A DNA stretch of 64,000 bases from Atriophallophorus winterbourni (taxonomy: Eukaryota; Platyhelminthes; Trematoda; Plagiorchiida; Microphallidae), in contig JACCGJ010014689.1 of assembly GCA_013407085.1 (NCBI GenBank), forward strand, positions 1 to 64,000, read 5' to 3'. The position numbers and the translations under genes were made by a program. Position 1 is the first letter of the stretch; each line of letters begins with the position of its first letter. Of this stretch, positions 10,424 to 20,700 are shown in pieces. Under the pieces are notes generated by a model, which did no database searches, had not been told where the DNA came from, and worked only from the letters and a program-made list of their open reading frames with translations.

Positions 10424-12426
10424 GTATATCTTACTTAAAATTTATCAAATTTGCCCGGAGCCAATTTTACGCTCACTATTTATGTGTGCGTGTCCTCGGC
10501 TAATGGATAAAACAGTAACCGCTTAATAAGAAACGCGGGCACCAACTTTGCACAATACTAGTCTCGGTACACATGTTTCCATTTTTCTTTGAGTTCGAAT
10601 TTACTTGAGTGCGATATTAAAACCAAGTAGTTCAATCGGATTAATGTTTACCAAATTTTAAGTAGACAGTGAGTCTAAAAAACGCGTGACAAATGTTTGT
10701 GGATCGTTTCATCAAATACACCATTGCGGACAGCATTACATCGGTAGCATGTACCCAGTGGCTAATTGCCATACAACAAGGAATACAAGTTTAAAATAAA
10801 TGGAATCATGCGGCCAAACAGGCTAATCAATATGTATAGGATTAAGCTGTGACTGTGATGTTGCGTTCAACATGTGAATCAAAACAAATTCAAGGGCAAA
10901 CAATTTCGATATAGGTGGATGCCTGAAGACAAGTAATTTTAAATACTTTGTTCCGCTTCGCGAAGATGATTCACATTTGGACAAATAGCCCAAGTGGTTA
11001 CAAGTAAAATAGGTTGGTTTCGCGCTAAATCAACGACCAAGTGATTCGACCAAACCTTTACTTTGTCCGTTTACTGGTTCTATAATGGATACACTGAAAC
11101 ATTTAGTCAAATATACTGTAAATATTTTTAGTACTCAACAAATTGCATTACAGATAAAACCGCTTGAGTTATTTCTTCTAAATTGAAAATAAATTATTTT
11201 TCAACTTCGAAACTCCAGTTTTATCGGATACTCTGCTCACAAGTGTCTACTACTCGTAAGTAGTATCAATAACATATTCGCGAAATAGCGTTGCGTTGGC
11301 GGTACGGGTAGTTTTACTTAGATCCCTGCGAACTCTGTACGATTGCAAAATAGCCACAGATCCTAAGCCATAATGCATAGTTCACGTAAGTCTCTTATGT
11401 CCGTGTAAGTTTGTCATAAACTTTAAGATTCCACCTGTTTTAGTGGGTGGAATGAGCGTGGTCATGTTAGGCCTTATAGTTAACAATTAGACTGGAAATC
11501 CCAAATTTCATGCGGAAAACATGATTGCAATGAAGGATCTTCTTTTCGGTATTTCTTTTTTATACTGTACATGCACGATAGAAATACGGTATAAGACAGA
11601 TAAATGTCAAACACAGTTTTGCTTGTTTCCGCGTCTTACAGCAATTTATCCCGCTACAAAGGAGCAGGTAAACTGGTAGACGAACCTGGGTTTGCCTGAC
11701 AACGTAGCCCATCTGTAATCTAATGTTGAGTACCGGTTTGCTAAATAAATGTGAACACTTCGATCCTCCCTCATCCGGATGAGATAGACATAAAGCAGAG
11801 CACGAAGATGCGCTTTGTCATTTTTACAGTTTACACCTGTTACAGGGTTTCAAATAAAAAAATGTTAAATACGCCTGAGGCAACAGTGATAAAATAATTG
11901 GAAGGAAATAATTCAACGGAAAACAACTTAGTTCGTACACTTTCACTATTTTCAACAAAATCAGCCTGTGCTATCCTATGCTTGATACTTTTTAGACCAT
12001 TAATCTTGAATTACCTGGTCGTTATAGCACCACGCATAAATCAAATAACAAAGCGTGATTTTACAAGTTGAGTATGGACATTGATCGGTTTCAATCAAGC
12101 TTGCACATATAGATACCGAAAAGTTATTTCTGGAGCTGAAAGCCGTAGTTTTCAATCGGATTCGAGGCAGCATCGAGAATCCTTTTGCAACTAGATGCAG
12201 ACAATTATATAAAATATATCCATTTTCAGAGCTTAAAGTGGCCGAGATAAGTAAATATGTTCACGCGCTTCATCTTTTGAATAAATCATAATTAAAACCA
12301 TTTATATTGACGGTTCTCTTTCAACGTCAGAACTACCCACGTTGCACATCTACCTAAAACACATATGCGTTTCCATTGTACCATATTTCTCAACAGGATA
12401 CTCGCTATTATCTGTTTGCCTTTCAG
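10424..12426 (+). other. Intergenic or intronic stretch with one weak repeat relict
   Basis: No coding signal recognised. On the minus strand, about 10720-10795, a worn copy of the RTE 3'-end repeat is visible (complement of gcattacatcggtagcatgt and of attgccatacaacaagg). If the OXLD1-like protein has an upstream exon with its start codon, it should lie in this interval. Confidence 0.5.
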
Positions 12427-12762
12427 CAATTTATTCTTGCCCGGAGACTGCTTGGACGTGTTTCGCTGTATCGCAGCGCGTTGTGCAGAAATCACCGAAT
12501 GCGATCACCACCAACACCGCCAAGTGAGACTGACTGTTGCGGCACTGGTTGCACGAATTGCATATGGCTTGAGTACACAGAGGAATTGTTTTCCTATTAT
12601 GTGGAAAAAAATCCAAAAGTGAAGACAGACCGCGATGAACTTTTCCGATCACTGGAACTAATCAAAGCGGAGATTGACCGGGTGGAAAATCGGAATATAC
12701 GTATTTTTCTGCGGTTAGAATTGGACAAATTGAGTCGAAATTTCGAACGAACCATACCGTGA
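12427..12762 (+). CDS. OXLD1: OXLD1-like mitochondrial protein, 3' coding exon
   Basis: After an acceptor-like tttgcctttcag, 111 codons run to TGA. The diagnostic block is [20 protein letters not shown], the CCxxGCxxCxWxEY signature of the oxidoreductase-like domain (OXLD1 family). The C-terminal [18 protein letters not shown] matches the family's last conserved segment. The first 30 residues ([20 protein letters not shown] and on) are Arg/Leu/Ser-rich without acids, like a mitochondrial presequence. The frame stays open upstream to about 12358 without an ATG, so the start codon is expected in an upstream exon. The family's biochemical role is poorly known. Confidence 0.72.
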   Translation, partial: QFILARRLLGRVSLYRSALCRNHRMRSPPTPPSETDCCGTGCTNCIWLEYTEELFSYYVEKNPKVKTDRDELFRSLELIKAEIDRVENRNIRIFLRLELDKLSRNFERTIP

Positions 12763-13024
12763 TCATGCTTCAGTAAAAAAACGATTGAACCATCGTCTGT
12801 TACATCATTGCTCTGCAGTTTCACGTGGAACCTTATTAAAAGTTTAAAAACTAAACACATGAACTGACGATATTCTTGTTTCGTGAACACACATCTGCGT
12901 TATATCGGGAGTGTTACTTTTTTTAAACATTTGTGAACGACAACAATCAAATTTTCTTTACCTGGTTCATACGCATGATCAATTTTCACGGTTATGCAAT
13001 ATTTATGTACTGCGATGGTCGCAC
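12763..13024 (+). other. Intergenic, no feature recognised
   Basis: Downstream of the OXLD1-like stop. AT-rich; presumably 3' UTR and spacer. No clear AATAAA was noted. Confidence 0.4.
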
Positions 13025-13188
13025 AGTGCAGATAGTGAGCTGAATGCGGAATCACTCTGAAGTGTCACTGCTATTTCCCATTTATATATCTGTCTAGGAC
13101 TGGGCGATCGGGCAGCATCTTAGCGCTCGTGCAGTCTCTCAGTCACTTTACATGGACCAGGCTTTTGATTTCATACATGCATACATTT
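13025..13188 (+). repeat. SINE-X, diverged copy
   Basis: It runs from gatagtgagctgaatgcgga to tttcatacatgcatac. It is clearly worn compared with the 8428 copy. Confidence 0.75.
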
Positions 13189-13464
13189 GAGACTTATGTG
13201 ATATAATAATGAGTTTTCGTGAGGTTAGTGGCGAAAGCAGTGGACGACAAATGTCAAACTATTAAATGGTCGTTTAAAGCCACGGACTTCATCAAGCTTG
13301 GCAAAAAATGTGAATGCATCAAAGGAGTGAGAAAGTCTGTGTTGCAAGGATTCCACCTCATACTGGTTGATGCTCAACAAATAAACGTTAGATTAACCCT
13401 TCATATTTCCTCAGAAAACTGGAAAACACAAAAGAAACTTTTGGATAAGGCTGGTACGACCAAC

Positions 13465-13690
13465 CTGTTCAATCACATGACCATGAACGAAAAAGCTCAT
13501 CTGCATGCATTTCCATCACACACCCCACGACTGGTTTCGCGCTGTTTGCATTCATCAGGTAGGATAGTAGGATCAGGATCCGCATGCGCTTGGAACAGTG
13601 GAAGAATGGTAAACAATTTGTGCTTGTATGCCGCTGTTGGATAAGGCTGATACGACCAACCTGTTCAATCACATGAGCCCACACGCACGT
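13465..13690 (-). repeat. Hammerhead-type repeat unit, minus orientation
   Basis: This unit contains, on the minus strand, tgttcaagcgcatgcgg-like sequence, the hammerhead core at 13564-13523, then gtgtgtgatggaaatgcatg and gagctttttcgttcatggtc. The motif ggataaggctg(g/a)tacgaccaacctgttcaatcacatga occurs twice on the + strand, at 13446-13484 and 13638-13676, so the unit is flanked by a short direct repeat. Confidence 0.65.
13523..13564 (-). ncRNA. Hammerhead ribozyme core (copy d)
   Basis: Minus strand: stem I strand TCCTAC (13564-13559), CTGATGA, ATGC-AAACA-GCGC, GAAA, CCAGTC, then GTGGGG (13528-13523). Stem I pairs 6 of 6 with two G-T wobbles. Both core boxes CTGATGA and GAAA are intact. Stem III (ACC/AGT) has one C-A mismatch, and stem II starts with an A-C mismatch. 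A cleavage site GTC is in place. Confidence 0.65.
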
Positions 13691-13904
13691 AGACACGGTT
13701 TATTATTATTATCACAAAAGTCTTTACAGACGATGTGCCAACAAGCATACCATGAGGAAGGTACATGATGAAAGATAAAAAGGGGGATTTTTTGTCTGTC
13801 TGTTTACACATGCCGTTTTTGATCTTTTTTGGAATAAGGGAGGGGGAGGGTCACTGATAAACGGGAACACAAGCACGGCAGGATTCTCGCCACTGGGTTT
13901 AAAC

Positions 13905-14150
13905 CCATGACCATGAACGAAAAAGCTCATTTGCATGCATTTCCATCACACACTCCATGTAATTGAACAGGTCAGTCGTACCAGCCTTATCCATCAGTGG
14001 CACACAAGCACAACTTGTTTACCATTCCTCCATTGTTTCAAGCGCATGCGGATCCTGATCCTACTATCCCTACCTGATGAATGCAAACAGCACGAAACCG
14101 GTCGTGGGGTGTGTGATGGAAATGCATGCCAATGTGCTTTTTCGTAAACA
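13905..14150 (+). repeat. Hammerhead-type repeat unit, plus orientation, with an inverted stub
   Basis: The segment 13905-13955 is the minus-strand end of one unit (ccatgaacgaaaaagctcat...catcacacactcca). From 13958 the unit runs in + orientation: gaacaggtcagtcgtaccag, attcctccattgtttcaagc, gcggatcctgatcctactat, the hammerhead core, then gtgtgtgatggaaatgcatg. Two units therefore face each other across 13.5-14.1 kb. Confidence 0.65.
14068..14109 (+). ncRNA. Hammerhead ribozyme core (copy e, best preserved)
   Basis: The order is CCCTAC (14068-14073), CTGATGA (14074-14080), A-TGC-AAACA-GCA-C (14081-14093), GAAA (14094-14097), ACCGGTC sharing that last A (14097-14103), then GTGGGG (14104-14109). 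Stem I pairs all six bases (one G-T). Stem II has three pairs and the AAACA loop; the first position is an A-C mismatch, where copy b has G-C. Stem III is ACC/GGT with no loop, a palindrome that can pair only between two molecules or adjacent copies. Cleavage would follow C14103. All invariant core bases are present. Confidence 0.72.
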
Positions 14151-14793
14151 AGAAACTTGTTTACTAAATTTTTCATCATAAATTCAAACAGGGTTTGTGG
14201 GGTTCCGTGAAACATTAAACCGTAGCTAACTTAAACTTTAGGGTACCTGCAAGTAACCAAGTACCACTAGAGCCGACCAACCATCGCACAACCACGAGTA
14301 TCGCTAAAAAGATGACTCACCTCACTCATAAACCATCAACAAGCTTCCAAACAACTTGGGCTTTTGCTAATCGTTAGCTATTCTCCCGGAGCGCACAAGT
14401 TCGCTATCTCGTCAAACACACCTTGATTGGTTTCGCGTTAAAATTACCACTCATTCGGACGGTAAACAATATTTGGTTTCGAGTAACACAATAAGCCTTG
14501 ACGTCAAATCGTACGACTGCAGCATGCTTGGTGCATACACAAGGCCATTGTGTAAACATGTGATGGAACAGCAGAAAGTGCGACAGTTGAGTGTTTTATT
14601 CGTCCGAAGCGGACAGCGATAGAACACCTTACTGTCTTTCTTGAAACTAATAACAAGCTGGTACACGTGCGAATTGATTGAAAAATTATATCGAATCATA
14701 ATTTATAATGTAAAGGTATTTTTTATTATTTCGAAAATGTGTCCTGTTGGTAGTGAAACGCTGTACAATCTGATTATTTATCTACATAGGTCT
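14151..14793 (+). other. Spacer between hammerhead repeats and TIM44 3' end
   Basis: No coding signal or known repeat seen. The part nearest 14793 should contain the TIM44 3' UTR and polyadenylation site on the minus strand (complement of atttataatgtaaaggtatt lies near 14700). Confidence 0.4.
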
Positions 14794-17700
14794 TCACAAC
14801 CATTGTTCACTAGGCGCTGAGGCTGCTTCGAGAACCCTCCAAGCAGTCCAAGGATGTAGTTCGTGTTGATTGCGACAAAGAGCCCAAACGTTCGTCACTC
14901 GGAGCACTTTGTGTGGGTCGCCACTGTGGACTTTGCCCTGGAGATCGCGAACACACCGGATTTCTTGTGTTTGGAAGAATATCACCAATATCGGTCCCTG
15001 TTCGGTCATTTTTGCCGTGTGTATCTGTAAGAGAATAAATCATTGTTTAACTCAGCAGGAAAATGAATCTCGTTGATTTGCGAGAAAATACATCGCGGCC
15101 AAGAACGAATGTGATACTGTCGACTGTGCCTCGTTGCGTAACAGTTGCTAGACTATTAAACCCAAATGATTGGAAAACCAAATAATGTTTGCTCAGATGC
15201 TTTCCAGATGTGAGGTGAGTAGTACCATGCGGTTACCATTAACGTACGAGACAAATGTATAAAAGTGGGCAAAATGAGTTATTATGATGAATCATCGTGA
15301 GTGCTTGTGGGGAACCTACCTTCGGAATATTAAGTGATGAGAACGGTTAAACATTCGGTCATACCGCAGTGTCGAGAATAATCGTTCGCTTCGCTGCGTA
15401 ATGGACTTGAATCGAGGAAAAATATGTAAGGAAGAGGAATACAGTCAGGCAAGCAGACTGTCAGAATAATTTGAAACAGTGTTTACGCCCATTCCATGGC
15501 AAATCATGTTGTCCAACGATGTAGCAGTAAAGGCGTTTTGCATTTTCTTTTTATATCGCGAGGTTGTGTTTCGATGGAGTCACGTCATTAGTCTCAACAG
15601 AATGCCAACTATACGGAAAAAGTGAGAGGACCCTTTATATTTATACCAGTTCATTCCCACGAATGATACAATCCTAATTCGTTGCTATTACGCTTTTATG
15701 ACCTTGTCTAAATCAGAAAAACGCAACATCAGGTTCTATACATACATTGCATAGTATAAATGGCACTGCTCCATAAGGTTTTAGGAACCGATCAATTTAC
15801 ATGATGGTCGCACGTATGTATGAAAGCACAAGCCTGCTCCAGGCAAAGTGCCGCTCAGTCATAGACTGCACGTGGGCTCAGATACTGTCAGGTTGCCAAG
15901 GCCTAGACACGTATATATTCACTGAGCCTGCACAGATGGTGATAGGCATCTATCGACTACATGGATACAGAGTGACAATCACAGCACGATAGGATATTAT
16001 TTATGAAAGTTTTACACACGAAATGAAAGGATTGAGGCCTTGTAGCAATATTGATAAGAAATTACCAGAAAAGAATGAATCTAGTGTAGTGTTTGTTGCA
16101 CATCCCCACATCAATTTACCGGATTCCGGTGGGAACGGTATAGTTTGGTGAGCCTCGAAACTGTTGGTGAAAGGTTAACAAAATATGACGTGGAAACCAT
16201 TGTTTGATAGAGTTCATACAACGAACCACAACGATAAATTTATTAATGTTGTTATTGGTCTCGTTCAATTGATACCAACCATATGAGGACTTTATCTTCC
16301 ATAATGCCTTGCTTGATTATCCAGACAGATTCGGGGGTAACAAGCGCCCTCACAATGTTCAATAACCTGTCAATCAGCACCGTTTTATCATTGTCAGATT
16401 TCAGGAGGGGGCTGAATCGGTATCCAAGATCTCTAGTGAGGCACGAGAGAAATAATGGAACGAAAGTTTCGCATGCAGCTTTTAAACTGTTTGCAATCAA
16501 TTCGGGAATACACGAATGCTGAGTCTATCGTACGTAACTGATGACAACAGCTTGTGAATTGTGATGAAGAAGTGGGTAGTGTTGTTCAGTCAAACAAAAA
16601 ATAAGCGCGGTAAACTTGACGAAAGCTGTGTCGCGTGTTTTGCACACACGCGAAAACACAAGTTATGAAGACACGAGGAACAATAAACCAACCAGATCAA
16701 CTTACATCCAAGTGGCTGATGTCCAAAATCTTGTTGCAAGGCACGTACCCGGCATTTTTCAAGTCCTTAACCTGGCTCGTCAGCATGCCGTAGGCCTAGA
16801 TTCATCAGGTCAACGATAAAGGAAAACTTACCGCTTCATGGCACCAATCGTTCAGGATGTTGAAATCCCATCGTATGAAAGCCTATCAATCGAAACAGTT
16901 CAACCGTTAATTAATTGATATATGCACGACAGATAGATTGTCGTAATGAAACGCACAATGTTTTAAATCAAGAAAAGGTGCAGAATCAGCATGTGGAAAA
17001 AGAAAATCGAGGTGTAGGCACGTCTACCCAGTTTGTTTGTGCTTACTCTTCTATAGAATCCGTAGCTATTTAAGTCCCACCCTTCCCCATCTTTTAGGAT
17101 TTTACTTTTTCATGGTTGTGTGGCAGTTAAGCATTCGGTACGCGCTACTGGTGTTATGCTGTCTGTGATGATGATGATAAAACTGAAGCAAAAACTTGTA
17201 ATAATTATAAACAAATTCCGATGAACAGGCCACAAAACTTTCCACAACGATATCGGATTGAGCAGCTAGAACAGGCCAATCCTAGATAATTGTGCACTGG
17301 AGAGAAATATTGTAACCTTGACAGTGTTCGTTGTTTTAACCCTAATCTGAAGCTGAAATTTCGAAAAAATTTCTACTTCTGCTGAATTGCAGGATCACCG
17401 ATCCACGAAATAAGCTAGTGGGCAGCTTAAGGAAGCCCTGTAATGGCTATACGATACAATGCCACTCACTAAAACAACATGATCCTTAAAGGTGACGCTT
17501 GAACGAGAAAAGTTAACGATCACCCCTGAAAGTCTGGCGGAGTTAAGAAAGGTGATTGCAAAGTCTCGTTATCGCTGTCTATTTTTTAATACCAAAAATG
17601 TCCAACACTTTTACGTTGGCATTATACGTGGGGAAACAGTTATCGATAACCGTTTGATTACATTAGTACTATGCAGCAAACACTCATTCGGTTCACAATG

Positions 17701-20700
17701 TTCAGTCGAGAACGGGCTGCGTCGTGTTAACTCACGGCCCACATGGAGTGAGTCGCAATCACCGCATAATTGGCTGATCCAGGCGAGTGTCGGGATTCAT
17801 TCTTTTTTATCAACCAACTGAAATCTGTATCGATATTTTTTTAGGTGAAAGCCTGTACAGAAAGCCGGGATCACAAATGAGCACATACGGAGACAGTGTT
17901 TCCGACTAGCCTTACCTCAAGCACATTGGGGATGGCTACAAAGCGACAATAGTTTAAGAATTTCTCCACGGTGAACTCGGGGTCCATTTTAGTTATTTCA
18001 TCCATGGTTGTTTGGAGTTCCGTCGACGAACTGCCACCACCTGATAAAAAGAGGAGATAGAAAATGAAATAGTCGGTGAGGCAATCGCGTATAAAGCATC
18101 AGTGAATAGCTACGCAACCGATGAAACAAGGTGAAAATATGATCTAAGTGACCTTGAAGCGTCATCCTCATTAATACACGATTGGACAGAATGGGCCATC
18201 AAGCATAGTTCAAGCAGCAAACGAACAATACCGCTTGCACGGATATGCAATCGTGCAGTAATTCTGCATTAAATTGATTTGCCACCGGTAGTGAGCTGGA
18301 TGCTAGAACAAGCTGGAGTCTTATTGCAATTTCGCTTTTTTCATTTCTTGAGGCCTGGGCAACCTGGCAGTATAGCAGCCCACGCGCAGTCCATGACTGT
18401 GTGGCACTTTGCTTTGTATCAGGGTATGTTTTCACTATGATAGCACTTCAAGGATACTCTGTGCAAAAGCCATCATGGGAAAGCGGAAATGTTTTGCTCT
18501 TGTGGTGTTTGCTTAGGCATGATCACGTTGTATGGCAAATTAGCGAGTGCTTCCTGCGGTATCCTCATCATTTTCAGGACAAGTTGCATGCAATTATAAA
18601 TCACAAGCGCTAAGAAGGTGTCGTACAGTCATAGACTGCGCGTGAGCCCAGGTTGCTCCGGTCTAAACAGATAAAAGAAAAATGACAGTGAGACTTCAGT
18701 GCAGCTCTGTATCGGTGACAAATAAATTTAGCGTGGAATTAGCTGTGTAGCACAGAAGTATTTAGCGATTGCACATATCTGCATTTCACGATAGTGATGT
18801 GAAACAAAGCTTGATAAGTTTCGAAGTTTATCGACAGTCAATAAATAAAAAGACGTTTTGTCACGTGCGCATGGGATAACGACAGCTGGGATTCAGCCGA
18901 AGACTAGTAAGAAATTACTTTGGTTTGAGCCTGTCAATCAGAGTAACCGTTTCGTTCACCATTCGAATAAATCAAGTGGGCATAGTAATGCCCGATTAAT
19001 AGAAAACGACGACATACAGTTCCATGCTCAAGGATGTCGAATCGCGGATTTCGGAGTTGCAATGGCATACACGAAATAACTGAACGTATCGTCATAGACT
19101 GCACGTAGGCCGAGAAACGTCCAGGTTTCCTAGTATGTATGTATGCATGTATGGAAGCACAAGCCTGATCCAGGCAAAGTGCCGCGCAGTTTGAGACTGC
19201 ACGTGGGCTAAGATACTGTCAGGTTGCCCAGGCCTAGACAGACATGAGGAAGAAAAAGGGACAGGAAATGGAAATGGTAGTGAGACTCCAGCGTATTTCA
19301 GCATGCAGCTCACTACTACCTCTGGCCAATCAATTTAGCACGGTGTTAGCCGGACAGCACAAAGTACTGCATGATTGCACATCCGTGCATGAGTACTGCA
19401 CGATTGCACATCCGTGCTCAGACAGATAAAAAACGTGTTAATGACGACGGTGAGGCACCTTGCTTGGTGAGTAAGGATGGCGAACTAAGTGCACCGAAAG
19501 CGAACATTAACAAATGTTGAATAAATAATGGAAACAGCTCAGCGGGTGGTTTAAGTGGGTGATTTTACGAGATCAAAGGGTAGATATGAAAGCACAAGCC
19601 TTAATCCAAGTAAAGCGCCTTGTAGTCAAAGACTGCAATGGGCTGACCTTTTGTCAAGTTGTCCATGCCTAGATAGACATGAGATAGAAATAGTGGTGAG
19701 ACTCTAGTGTGTTTTTTGCATGCAGCTTAGTACCGGTAACAAATCAATATAGCATAGTACCTGCGTAAAACAGAAATACTGCCTGCAGTCTTACAGATGA
19801 CACAATTCCATAACTCGTGAAGCGGGTGGAAATATGGAATTTTTGTTAACTAACCGACGAGTTGCGCAACACGATCGGTGACGAATCGGAATGATCGGGC
19901 AAGCGGATGATCGCTTTCTTCATACTGCATTTTTAGGTCGAAGAATTCTACAAAAAAGAAAATGAGCTAAAGCGGGCTGGCCACCATCTGATTCAGAATA
20001 GAAAACCATATATGACATAAAATAACAATTTTTCGCCAATCAGTTCACGATGGGCAAAATTCCATAGAGCTTTAATAACCAACCACTTACTGATTGCCAT
20101 ACTGTACAGCGAGGATAGAAAATTGAGGAAGAATTACGTTTGCAGTGGCCAAGATGTTATTAGCTCCTTACGAGAATATTGTATGTCGACGATTTTTGAA
20201 ATATGAACCGAATAATTATTTTGTTTCCTGATAATGACTAAGGATTCTCACTTTCGTGTAACTGTAGTGGGTAGTAGTGAAATGCTTGAAAGTGTGCGGC
20301 ACTATCAACATGAACGAAAGCAATACGTCCGTGCTCGACTGGAAAGAAATCTTGATGGGATTACCCTTGAAAAGGTCTAACGTTAACCGGTGATGCGACG
20401 CAAATCATCCGACGGAAGAACAAACCTTGGCACAGGATTCAGCTAACTACAACTGTGTTCGGGGTTTAACAAGGGTATTCAAGAGAAATATATATTACAC
20501 ATTCACAATGATTATCCTTAAAAAGACTGGTTTTGAGTGTAACACGGTGAGTGCCATTTGTTAAACAAGCAGCCAGTGGTTTTAGGCCGAATCGATAATT
20601 GATTCATACAAACTAGGGTGCATGAAAGACATTTCAAATCATAACAAATGTTTGTGTCAAAGGTCTATAGAATACTAATCACCCGCCAATGAGAGAACAG

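Noticed and set aside
13219..13644. 141-codon + ORF upstream of and across the hammerhead repeat
   Set aside because: Its second half is the hammerhead repeat read in one frame, so it is not a conserved protein; the first half has no recognised domain.
16252..16522. Overlapping ORFs on both strands in TIM44 intron 9
   Set aside because: Neither shows a known motif; mutual overlap suggests a chance open region or a very old RT fragment.
17492..17821. 109-codon + ORF (LEREKLTITPESLAELRK...) inside TIM44 intron 7
   Set aside because: The first part looks coding-like, but it has no ATG, no recognised domain, and lies antisense within an intron next to an RTE tail. Transcript data would be needed to keep it.
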